A stretch of DNA of 64,000 nucleotides from Chitinophaga sp. HK235 (GTDB taxonomy: Bacteria > Bacteroidota > Bacteroidia > Chitinophagales > Chitinophagaceae), in assembly GCF_018255755.1 (NCBI RefSeq), contig NZ_CP073766.1:2418001-2482000 (forward strand). Direction: 5' to 3'. Position 1 is the stretch's first letter; each line of letters opens with the position of its first letter. A program made the translations under genes and the position numbers. Positions 1 to 7,735 of the stretch are shown here, one piece after another. The notes beneath the pieces are model-generated. The model saw only the letters and a list, made by a program, of their open reading frames with translations. It was not told the origin of the DNA and did no database searches.

Positions 1-295
1 ATACTTCATCATAATCCTTTAGTTTGCGGTATGCATTGAGGTAAGCCGGGAAATGTGGTATGGCACGCATATAACTGCCGGAATACGGTAACGCATATAC
101 TTTTACGTTATCGAAACAGCCTATGTCCATGAGTGCATTGCCGGTTTTTCCCCGATGTTGCTGAACAGGTGACAGCAGACATACTTCCTCATAATATTTT
201 ACGATCTCCTTCAGATACACCCAGTGCGTGTAAGGCAAATAATACCGTCCTTTATCCCTGTGCACCACCCATGCATGTACAAGCAGTTTTGCCAT
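1..295 (-). CDS. Probable glycosyltransferase or polysaccharide-cluster protein (3' end beyond window)
   Basis: The first 98 codons of a minus-strand gene are visible; the rest lies outside the window. Translation from the ATG at 295 starts MAKLLVHAWVVHRDKGRYYL and stays open to the edge with no stop. The N-terminus resembles the first beta-strand and loop of GT-B glycosyltransferases, and it is the last visible gene of the exopolysaccharide operon, 21 bp after the beta-helix gene. Both points favour a glycosyltransferase, but the sugar-nucleotide binding half cannot be seen. The call is an inference from position and N-terminal style; another cell-surface enzyme is possible. Confidence 0.55.
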   Translation of the reverse strand, partial: MAKLLVHAWVVHRDKGRYYLPYTHWVYLKEIVKYYEEVCLLSPVQQHRGKTGNALMDIGCFDNVKVYALPYSGSYMRAIPHFPAYLNAYRKLKDYDEV

Positions 296-316
296 AATTA
301 TTCTCTCCTTGATTAT

Positions 317-1564
317 TTATTTATCTTCTATTCTTATTTTACTTTCCCTGCTCAAACCCGCTTTGATTTTCTTCACTGCATCCTGACCAGCTGCGCTTTG
401 TACCTGTGAGCTAAAAGTCTGTACCGCGCTTTTAGCGGTATTAACACCTGCCGACGGCTCTATCACACGGATATTTTTCAGTTCAGTTACCGGCAGCATC
501 TGATAGTTGCTACGGTAGCGGAAAGGCTTTTCATTATTTTTCCAAACCGGATTAATCACGGAGATCTGTCCGGTCATCTCACGGTCAGTATTACGGAAGC
601 CGGAGCCGAGGCGGAAACCGCTGTAGGACTTATCATCCAGATGATCCCTGATCACAATATTTGTATTCACGCTGCTGCTGGCGCTGGGCAGTCTGGTGAG
701 TACGATCAGTATGCCATCCCTTGCATTGTTGTAGGTGGTCACGCTGTCGATGGTGATGTTATTGATGATATCTTTGGGTTCATTGGGTTCTATATCAATA
801 CCACTCATGGGTAAGGTGCCATAAGTATTGGCAATAGTGGTATGGCGGATATTGATATTACGGCCGCAGACGATGGAGATACCGTTTCTGCGGTTGTAAT
901 CCAGCAGACCGTTGTAGATATTGATGTTTTCACTGGGGATATAATGATCATTCACCACATCACGGGTACGCCAGCCTATGTAGATACCATCGCCCCAGCA
1001 GTTGGAGATACGCGGATTATAGATACTAACGTCTTTGGCTGAACGAATAGCGATGCCCATGCCATGTTCGCCGGCAGTGCCCTGATGATCGTTGCGATCG
1101 CCGATCAGGCGGGCATTGTAGATCTTGACATTATTGACACCATGCAGGCGTAGTATCTCGAATTTTTCCAGATTGTTGGGCTGCATGATCAGTTTGGAAC
1201 CGGGCTTAAAATACAGGTTGGCATTGCTGCTGACGGTAAGCCCTTTACTGCTGATCAGCACCGGAAAATCAGGGAATACCACATCCCTGTTTTTATCGAG
1301 GCCGTTTTGCAGGTAGTCGGTATAATCCACGGTACCGTCTCTTTTGTATCCTGGCGGCAACAGTGTAGTGAGGTCTACGGCTGCGCGTATGCCTGCATTG
1401 ACTATTGCAGTCATGGTGGCGGATGGTGTGGGGCTGTATTGTGCGGGCACAGTACTGAAGACAAACTTCTTCCCGTTGTAATCGATGTCGCCACCCTGTG
1501 CCATACAGGACATGGCATACATGGCGAGGCCGCATAAGAGGGCGCCAGATCTGGACATGGTCAT
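317..1564 (-). CDS. Secreted right-handed parallel beta-helix protein of the exopolysaccharide cluster
   Basis: The 415-residue protein has an N-terminal signal peptide (about residues 1-23, ending near AQG), so it is exported. The middle (about residues 120-340) shows the short repeating rungs of a pectate-lyase-like parallel beta-helix, rich in Asn and Ile/Val with turns such as NVKIYNARL, DVSIYNPRI, NINIYNGLL and NINIRHTTI spaced about 22-30 residues apart. Such proteins are often polysaccharide lyases, hydrolases or epimerases. At the end of an exopolysaccharide operon it may trim, epimerise or bind the polymer; no catalytic residues are assigned. The start could also be the Met at 1558. 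It lies 60 bp after the polymerase-like gene. Confidence 0.75.
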   Translation of the reverse strand: MTMSRSGALLCGLAMYAMSCMAQGGDIDYNGKKFVFSTVPAQYSPTPSATMTAIVNAGIRAAVDLTTLLPPGYKRDGTVDYTDYLQNGLDKNRDVVFPDFPVLISSKGLTVSSNANLYFKPGSKLIMQPNNLEKFEILRLHGVNNVKIYNARLIGDRNDHQGTAGEHGMGIAIRSAKDVSIYNPRISNCWGDGIYIGWRTRDVVNDHYIPSENINIYNGLLDYNRRNGISIVCGRNINIRHTTIANTYGTLPMSGIDIEPNEPKDIINNITIDSVTTYNNARDGILIVLTRLPSASSSVNTNIVIRDHLDDKSYSGFRLGSGFRNTDREMTGQISVINPVWKNNEKPFRYRSNYQMLPVTELKNIRVIEPSAGVNTAKSAVQTFSSQVQSAAGQDAVKKIKAGLSRESKIRIEDK

Positions 1565-1624
1565 CTCTTTAACATTTAACTGTTAACAATCGGTTTTTCT
1601 CAATCTGTTTATATATACCCGGCA

Positions 1625-2842
1625 TCAGCCCGGATACCAGTGCAGGTCATTGTCCTGCGGCTCCGTGCGCTGCCTGTTTTTGGGCAATATTGCTAATTCA
1701 TAGGATATCGGAATAAAGTATACAGCAAACAAAAATATAAGGTAATCAACCAGCCAGGATCGATGCACAAATACTACAGCGAAGAAGAAAAATGATAACA
1801 GTACACACCGCTGTTTTCTCCCGTAGGTCATCACAAAAAACCATACGACATACAATACAATCCCTGCCAGTCCATATTTCAGCAAAAAAGAACGATAATC
1901 GGAAGATGTCACTTCAAAATTCTCCGTGATGGTTCTGCCACCACCGAAAAAATTGATCCGATAACGGGTATAGTGGTCATAGAAGCGGGAGAACTCCGCG
2001 CTCGTTCTGGCATCCAGCACATCCTGATTGGTACTTACCTTGTTCAGGAAAAAGCGGTCCAGGAAATCGGTTGGCATAACTGACACTACGATAAAACCTA
2101 CTACCACCAATACTATCACACCTACTACCTGTTTATGCGAAAAACGGAAGCGATACATACACAAGCCGGCAAACAGTACATAAAAACCCATCGAAAGCGT
2201 CAGCAGCGCAGCACAGATAATCACGATCCGCTTCTTTTTGTTCAGCACCTCCGGGTTCATGAACAATACAATAGCAGAGATCATTCCGAAGTGTCCCGGC
2301 TCTGAAAAAATACCGCTTACACGGAACAGGGAACGGCCAAATACCTGATATTCCTGTCCCTGCAACACAGCAGTGCCGGGATAGATATAAAACAGCGATT
2401 TGGAGCCTGTAGCACCTGTTTCATAAGGATAATATGGCAGGTCTATTCCGATGAGCTTCACCACAATTACCAGCAATGCCAGCAAAGCAATGACAAAGAT
2501 GATGTCTGCAAAATACCTGGCGGCCATCAGCAACACGACCGTATCCAGCATGATAACGGTGAGGAATACCAGTAACCATACGGCAGCCACGACAATCCTA
2601 TCGTACTGCCGTATGGGAAAGAACAGGTACAACAACAAAATAAACGATATGATAAAACAATTCAGATTCTGGTTGGTCAAACGGGCCTGACGATGTGCCA
2701 GGCAATTGGCAAACAACATAAAATAGATGCCGGTTGAACCCAATATCAGATAGGCTGCATTACCGCCCATGCTAAAGAACGGAGAGCAGGAAATCAACAG
2801 TACCAGCGCCAATGACCAGGCAACGGGCTTGTATGTTTTCAT
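1625..2842 (-). CDS. O-antigen polymerase/ligase-like membrane protein (Wzy-like)
   Basis: This 405-residue protein is almost entirely hydrophobic, with roughly ten predicted membrane segments and a longer loop around residues 130-180, as in the Wzy/WaaL superfamily that joins or transfers lipid-linked repeat units on the outer face of the inner membrane. An RxxG-like stretch and a charged loop (about residues 260-320) precede the last membrane segments. The reading frame extends upstream to 3097, but that extension overlaps the flippase gene and crosses a tandem repeat. The Met at 2842, followed by MKTYKPVAWSLALVLLISC, starts directly with a membrane segment and is chosen. Wzy sequences diverge strongly, so identity rests on topology and operon position next to a flippase. 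Confidence 0.7.
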   Translation of the reverse strand: MKTYKPVAWSLALVLLISCSPFFSMGGNAAYLILGSTGIYFMLFANCLAHRQARLTNQNLNCFIISFILLLYLFFPIRQYDRIVVAAVWLLVFLTVIMLDTVVLLMAARYFADIIFVIALLALLVIVVKLIGIDLPYYPYETGATGSKSLFYIYPGTAVLQGQEYQVFGRSLFRVSGIFSEPGHFGMISAIVLFMNPEVLNKKKRIVIICAALLTLSMGFYVLFAGLCMYRFRFSHKQVVGVIVLVVVGFIVVSVMPTDFLDRFFLNKVSTNQDVLDARTSAEFSRFYDHYTRYRINFFGGGRTITENFEVTSSDYRSFLLKYGLAGIVLYVVWFFVMTYGRKQRCVLLSFFFFAVVFVHRSWLVDYLIFLFAVYFIPISYELAILPKNRQRTEPQDNDLHWYPG

Positions 2843-2876
2843 ATTTATGTCCAACGCTTTCACCGGCAAAAATTTA

Positions 2877-2908
2877 GATATTTTGTTATTTGGATATTTT
2901 GTTATTTG
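2877..2908. repeat. Tandem duplication of a 16-bp unit at the flippase/polymerase junction
   Basis: Two exact back-to-back copies of GATATTTTGTTATTTG lie at 2877-2892 and 2893-2908. The second copy covers the stop codon of the flippase gene (2902-2904); the first lies in the 59-bp spacer before the polymerase-like gene. It looks like a recent slippage duplication that lengthened the intercistronic spacer. Confidence 0.85.
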
Positions 2909-4212
2909 GAAATTTTCTTCCTGAATTTTGCTACAATAGCCATTGCAAACGCTTTGTCTTCCCTGGTATATGTAAATATTTGTTTTACAGGAATACGTGT
3001 ATGTACGGAATACAATACCAGAAATACCAGCGCCGCGATGGAATAACTTACCGTAGAAGCCATAGCAGAGCCGCTCGCGCCATATTTGGGTATCCACCAG
3101 TAGTTGAGCACCACGTTGGCAATTACCGCCGGAATCATTGCTTCCATCGACATCCAGGGCTTTCCTTTACCGGCGATGTCCATATACAACACTTTGTAGA
3201 TGATCATCAACAATACGCCCGGCATGAGTATTTTCAGCACTTTGGAGCTTTCTGCAAAAGCGGGGCCATACATCAGGCCAATCACAAAATCGGACAGACA
3301 ATAAAAAGCTACTGCAATCACGAGAATGAGAATGAGCGCAAAACGCAGCAGGCGGCATACTTTAAGGGAAAACTCTCCCGGATCTTTTGCACCAGCACTG
3401 CGCGAGAAAATGATGGTGCTCAGAATAGCAGGTATCTGCCACAACATCTCCACCAGCACTGCGCCTTTGGAATAGATCCCCAGCTCATAGGCATTGGACC
3501 ATTTTTCCAGCAGCACCACATCTACCTTGTAATTGAGGCTGGCGATCAGCGTAGTGCCCGCATAGATCACGCCCAGGCTCAGCAGCCCTTTGATGATTTT
3601 TCCATTAAAGCGGGGCCTTACCGGAATAATCTTCCGGATATTCATCACCACCAAAAATGACAGAAAGAATACACCCAGAAAAGTGGCCGCCATAGAGCCT
3701 GCCACGCCGAAGTGGAAAATACCGGTGAGCAAAAAAGTAAATACCAGATTGATAATAGCCGGTACCCAGTTGATCCGGTTAAAAGCTTTCACATTCTGTT
3801 GTCCGAGAAAGATACCGGAGCTGTAGGTAGTATACAGCGAAAAAGGAATCGCTGCCAGCGCCCAGAAAATAAGGATATTAGGATAGTCGCCTTTAGTAAA
3901 GTACTTGATCAGCAGGAAACTGCTGATGATACCGATAAGGCTGGTGAAGATCCAGGTGGCCAGTACGGCACCATATACCTCCTTGATATCATATTTTTCC
4001 TGTCCGACGAAGTAGGTGGTGGACTGTTGTACACCCAGTGCACCGATAGCCATAAAAAGGCTCGGATATACCAGTAGTGCGGCGCTTATCCCATTGCCTT
4101 CAGGACCAAGATACCTCGCCGTAACGATAGAGGTACCCAATCCCAGTACAAGGGAAGCCACTCTGCTGGTGAATACACTAGCAAGGTCTTTGATAAAAGA
4201 ATTCTTAGGCAC
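2902..4212 (-). CDS. Polysaccharide flippase (Wzx/RfbX-like, MOP superfamily)
   Basis: The 436-residue protein has 12-14 hydrophobic segments and the typical MOP flippase start: a short charged N-terminus, then a first helix with ASVFTSRVASLVLGLGTSIV and the following LGPEGNGISAALLVYPSLF loop. This matches Wzx/PST exporters that flip undecaprenyl-diphosphate-linked repeat units across the inner membrane. The length is usual for the family. It sits 44 bp after the glycosyltransferase gene and 59 bp before the polymerase-like gene, so flippase and polymerase are adjacent as in Wzx/Wzy-dependent capsule loci. The C-terminus ends with basic residues (KFRKKISK), with the stop inside a 16-bp tandem repeat. 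Confidence 0.88.
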   Translation of the reverse strand: MPKNSFIKDLASVFTSRVASLVLGLGTSIVTARYLGPEGNGISAALLVYPSLFMAIGALGVQQSTTYFVGQEKYDIKEVYGAVLATWIFTSLIGIISSFLLIKYFTKGDYPNILIFWALAAIPFSLYTTYSSGIFLGQQNVKAFNRINWVPAIINLVFTFLLTGIFHFGVAGSMAATFLGVFFLSFLVVMNIRKIIPVRPRFNGKIIKGLLSLGVIYAGTTLIASLNYKVDVVLLEKWSNAYELGIYSKGAVLVEMLWQIPAILSTIIFSRSAGAKDPGEFSLKVCRLLRFALILILVIAVAFYCLSDFVIGLMYGPAFAESSKVLKILMPGVLLMIIYKVLYMDIAGKGKPWMSMEAMIPAVIANVVLNYWWIPKYGASGSAMASTVSYSIAALVFLVLYSVHTRIPVKQIFTYTREDKAFAMAIVAKFRKKISK

Positions 4213-4256
4213 TTTTCAATAAAGAATTATATGGTTAGTTACAACAGGCGATATGG

Positions 4257-5402
4257 TTATTGACGGCCTACTGTCTTATACACTGTTGCCAGGTTTCCTG
4301 CCATCCGTTCGATGGTAAAATTTTCCATTACAAATTGCTGCGCCTGCGCTGTTACCTCTTCTCCTATGCTGTTGGTACGAATATGGCGAATAATGTCTTT
4401 CAGTTTATTGCTACCATCTGCTACATCATACGGGTCAAAGAAATACTGATGATAATATTCGTGCGTGGCTTCATGATGTGGCTGCAGGCCCGAAGCACAT
4501 ACCGGCACTTTCATGTATTGTGCTTCTATCAGTACATTTCCCAATCCTTCGTAAATAGAAGGGAAGAAAAACAGATCAGCTATCAGCAGATATTTAGTGA
4601 TATTCTGATCTACGCCGGCGAAGAATACACAGCTTTCGAGTCCTTCCAGGGCCACCTTTCGTTTCACCTGTTCAAACAGGGAGCCGTTGCCGACGAGTAT
4701 CAGTTTATACTTTTCCTTTATCGGGTTCAGGGATTTAAAACAATCGATCAGATAAAGATGGTTTTTAGGTTCCCTGAAACTGCCGATATGCAGGAAGGTG
4801 CAGTTGCTGTCTGCCACAAACTGTGCCACTTCATCGCCCAGTTCCGGCGAGTTGCCTGCCAGTTTCGAAAAATCGATGCCGTTGTATATCAGCTGAAACT
4901 TATCGGAGGCGGGCCTGTTGGCCGTATAGTACTGCAGGTTTGTTTTGGAATGCCCGATGATTCTGGTGGCATAACGCAACGTTAGTTGTTTGTGCAATGC
5001 CAGCCAGGCCCTGGTGGCGGCAGACAGTATAAACGAATTTTCCCTTTTAGGTTTGGCGAAATAACGTTCGCTGTGTACTGACACGATAAATGGTATAGAC
5101 AACCATTTGCAGGCCAGTGCAAAAGCTCCCGAAGTAAAACCAAACCTGCTGTGTACTACATCATACTTTCCTTTTTTCAGGATTTTGTAGAGTTGTACGG
5201 CATCGTTGAAGGGTATCCTGCTTCTTTTAAAATAAATGATTTCTGCACCGGTTTCTTTATACTGCTGTTCCAGCAGCCCACCTTTTGCATAACAGCAAAC
5301 GGTGAGCCGGATGGCAGCGTTATTCAGATAGGGCAGGCATGAAAGCAATGTTTTTTCGATGCCTCCCATATCCAGTTTACTTACGATGGTCAATACTCTC
5401 AT
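4257..5402 (-). CDS. Glycosyltransferase family 4
   Basis: The 381-residue protein has two Rossmann-like halves as in GT-B enzymes. It begins MRVLTIVSKLDMGGIEKTLL, the glycine-rich acceptor loop typical of GT4. The C-terminal half contains LILVGNGSLFEQVKR (about residues 245-260) and the EX7E-type motif in PSIYEGLGNVLIEAQ, where the two glutamates contact the donor. It is a retaining enzyme, predicted to act at the inner face of the inner membrane on the lipid-linked repeat unit. Donor and acceptor sugars cannot be read from sequence. It starts 11 bp after the upstream epimerase gene and belongs to the same operon. Confidence 0.88.
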   Translation of the reverse strand: MRVLTIVSKLDMGGIEKTLLSCLPYLNNAAIRLTVCCYAKGGLLEQQYKETGAEIIYFKRSRIPFNDAVQLYKILKKGKYDVVHSRFGFTSGAFALACKWLSIPFIVSVHSERYFAKPKRENSFILSAATRAWLALHKQLTLRYATRIIGHSKTNLQYYTANRPASDKFQLIYNGIDFSKLAGNSPELGDEVAQFVADSNCTFLHIGSFREPKNHLYLIDCFKSLNPIKEKYKLILVGNGSLFEQVKRKVALEGLESCVFFAGVDQNITKYLLIADLFFFPSIYEGLGNVLIEAQYMKVPVCASGLQPHHEATHEYYHQYFFDPYDVADGSNKLKDIIRHIRTNSIGEEVTAQAQQFVMENFTIERMAGNLATVYKTVGRQ

Positions 5403-5413
5403 AGCCTGGTTAT

Positions 5414-6400
5414 TTACACTGTATTGTTACGGTACCAGTCCATTGCTATGTGCAGCCCCTGCAGCACGGTGAAAGCAGGCTGATATCCGATCAGCTGGCC
5501 GGCCTTGCTGATATTGGCCAGGCTGTGTTTCACGTCGCCTTTGCGTTCTGGCTGATAGCCGGGTTTTATATCGATACCACCGATAGTACAGATATGTTGC
5601 CATAACTGGTTGAGGGTGGTGCGTTCACCAGCGGCAATGTTGACGATTTCACTTTGCCGGATATTGTCTGCCAGCAAGGCTTTCACATTAGCTTGTACGG
5701 CGTTCTCCACAAAAGTGAAGTCCCTGCTCGTTTCCCCGTCACCGTTAATTACCGGTGCTTCGTTACGGATAGCCGCTTCCATGAACAAGGGAATCACGGC
5801 AGCGTAAGGTCCGCGTGGATTCTGGCGGGGACCGAACACGTTGAAATACCGCAGCCCTACTGCATGAAAGTCGTATACTCTCGAGAATACGTTTGCATAC
5901 AGCTCATTTACATATTTGGTAACGGCGTAAGGCGACAAAGGATTACCTATCAGCTCCTCTACCTTAGGCAGACCGGGATGGTCGCCATAGGTGCTGGAAC
6001 TGGCCGCATATACGAAACGTTTTACCCCTGCATCCCTTGCTGCTACCAGCATGTTAAGAAAACCACTGATGTTGACTTCATTGGTGGTGATCGGGTCGTT
6101 GATGGAGCGTGGTACTGATCCCAGCGCGGCCTGATGGGAGACATAATCCATTCCTTCAACAGCCCTGCGGCAGTCATCCAGGTTACGGATATCTCCTTCT
6201 ATCAGTTCAAATGCAGGATCAGTAAGGAACGGGGCGATATTTTCCCGGATGCCGGTAGCAAAATTATCCAGCACCCTTACTTTCTTCGCTTTGTATTTCA
6301 TCAGGTATTCCACCAGGTTGGAGCCGATGAAACCGGCTCCCCCAGTGACGAGGAAACTGTATTGAGACAGTTCTTCCTTATGATAAGGTACTTCGTACAT
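5414..6400 (-). CDS. UDP-N-acetylglucosamine 4-epimerase-like SDR enzyme (TviC/WbpP type)
   Basis: The 328-residue protein is an extended short-chain dehydrogenase. The NAD-binding GGAGFIG lies at residues 20-26, and the catalytic signature is AASSSTYGDHPG followed by SPYAVTKYVNEL (YxxxK). The stretches LDNFATG, HQAALGSVPRSI and INGDGETSRDF match the WbpP/TviC branch, which interconverts UDP-GlcNAc and UDP-GalNAc (or their uronic acids). The gene upstream encodes a TviB/WbpO-like 6-dehydrogenase, so together they are expected to supply UDP-GlcNAcA/UDP-GalNAcA for the polymer. The short spacing (19 bp) supports co-transcription. The exact substrate is inference. Confidence 0.88.
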   Translation of the reverse strand: MYEVPYHKEELSQYSFLVTGGAGFIGSNLVEYLMKYKAKKVRVLDNFATGIRENIAPFLTDPAFELIEGDIRNLDDCRRAVEGMDYVSHQAALGSVPRSINDPITTNEVNISGFLNMLVAARDAGVKRFVYAASSSTYGDHPGLPKVEELIGNPLSPYAVTKYVNELYANVFSRVYDFHAVGLRYFNVFGPRQNPRGPYAAVIPLFMEAAIRNEAPVINGDGETSRDFTFVENAVQANVKALLADNIRQSEIVNIAAGERTTLNQLWQHICTIGGIDIKPGYQPERKGDVKHSLANISKAGQLIGYQPAFTVLQGLHIAMDWYRNNTV

Positions 6401-6419
6401 ACAATTTTTTAGGGAGTTA

Positions 6420-7709
6420 TTATAATCTGGCGTCTACTGCTTCTTTTGGCAGCATGCCTTTAACATCATAAATAACCCTTGTTTGCTTACATATTTTATC
6501 GAAGGTCAGGTCTTTAAACTGATGATGGGCCACCGCCAGGACTACTGCGTCATAGTTGCAATCCCCGTCGAGAGACTGTACAGAGCGCCATCCGTATTCG
6601 TGATGTACTTCTTCCGGATTAGCCCATGGATCGTATATGGTAATGTTGGTCTCATAATCCTTCAGGGTGTTGAGGATATCTACCACTTTGGTGTTGCGTA
6701 CATCGGGGCAGTTTTCCTTAAAGGTGATACCCAGTACCAGTATGTTTGCATTTTTAACGTTGATCTCTTTCTTCACCATCAGCTTCACCACTTCATGGGC
6801 TACAAATTCGCCCATACCATCGTTGAGGCGGCGTCCGGCGAGGATAATCTCCGGATGGTAGCCGGCTTCCTGTGCTTTTTGTGACAGGTAGTAAGGATCT
6901 ACACCGATACAGTGTCCGCCAACCAGTCCGGGGCGGAATTTCAGGAAGTTCCATTTAGTGCCGGCGGCCTGCAATACTTCATCTGTATCGATTCCCAGGC
7001 GGTTGAATATCTTAGCCAGTTCGTTGACAAAAGCGATGTTGATATCACGTTGTGCGTTTTCAATCACCTTGGCTGCTTCAGCTACCTTGATGCTGGCAGC
7101 TTTGTGCGTACCGGCGGTGATGACGGCTCTGTAGAGCTGGTCCACTTTTTCAGCCACTTCCGGTGTGGAGCCGGAAGTCACTTTCAGTATTTTGGCTACC
7201 GTATGTTCCTTATCGCCCGGGTTGATCCTTTCAGGAGAGTAGCCAGCGAAGAAGTCTTTATTGAACTTCAGACCGGAAACCTTTTCCAGTACAGGCACAC
7301 ATTCATCTTCCGTTACACCGGGGTATACCGTTGATTCATAAATCACAATATCTCCTTTGCTGAGCACCTTGCCTACTGTTTCACTGGCTTTGTACAGTGG
7401 TGTGAGGTCGGGCCTGTTGTGTTTGTCCACCGGCGTAGGTACCGTAACGATATAGTAATTACAATCCCTGAGTTCTTCAATGTTGTTGGTACAGTATAAG
7501 CCGGTAGCTGCCTGTGCGTCTTTTGCCAGTACGCCTTTCAGGTCATCATCGGCTACTTCCAGCGTATGGTCGTGGCCACTTCTGAGCGCGTCGATGCGCG
7601 CCTGGTTAATATCGAAACCTACAGTTCTGAACTTTCTGGCAAACTCCACTGCCAGCGGCAAGCCTACATATCCCAAGCCTATAATTGCTATTTTGGTATC
7701 CACAGCCAT
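6420..7709 (-). CDS. Nucleotide-sugar 6-dehydrogenase (TviB/WbpO-like, UDP-HexNAc to UDP-HexNAcA)
   Basis: The 429-residue protein has the NAD-binding IGLGYVGLPLA at the N-terminus and the catalytic-cysteine motif GGHCIGVDPYYL around residue 265, hallmarks of the UDP-glucose/UDP-ManNAc/UDP-GlcNAc dehydrogenase family. Features such as YESTVYPGVTEDECVPVLE and SPERINPGDKEHTVAKILK match the TviB/WbpO/WbpA group rather than Ugd. The enzyme oxidises C6 of a UDP-N-acetylhexosamine twice using NAD+. The downstream TviC/WbpP-like epimerase completes the pair. Product identity (GlcNAcA, GalNAcA or ManNAcA) is not fixed by sequence alone. Confidence 0.9.
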   Translation of the reverse strand: MAVDTKIAIIGLGYVGLPLAVEFARKFRTVGFDINQARIDALRSGHDHTLEVADDDLKGVLAKDAQAATGLYCTNNIEELRDCNYYIVTVPTPVDKHNRPDLTPLYKASETVGKVLSKGDIVIYESTVYPGVTEDECVPVLEKVSGLKFNKDFFAGYSPERINPGDKEHTVAKILKVTSGSTPEVAEKVDQLYRAVITAGTHKAASIKVAEAAKVIENAQRDINIAFVNELAKIFNRLGIDTDEVLQAAGTKWNFLKFRPGLVGGHCIGVDPYYLSQKAQEAGYHPEIILAGRRLNDGMGEFVAHEVVKLMVKKEINVKNANILVLGITFKENCPDVRNTKVVDILNTLKDYETNITIYDPWANPEEVHHEYGWRSVQSLDGDCNYDAVVLAVAHHQFKDLTFDKICKQTRVIYDVKGMLPKEAVDARL

Positions 7710-7735
7710 AGTATTATTTTGTCTTAAAATGATTT

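Noticed and set aside
2843..3097. Upstream extension of the polymerase-like gene
   Set aside because: The extra 85 codons overlap the flippase gene, include a tandem repeat and precede a clean membrane-protein start at 2842.
2890..3660. 256-codon plus-strand open frame
   Set aside because: It is antisense to the flippase gene, has no signal, motif or ribosome site, and its composition reads like the complement of a membrane-protein gene.
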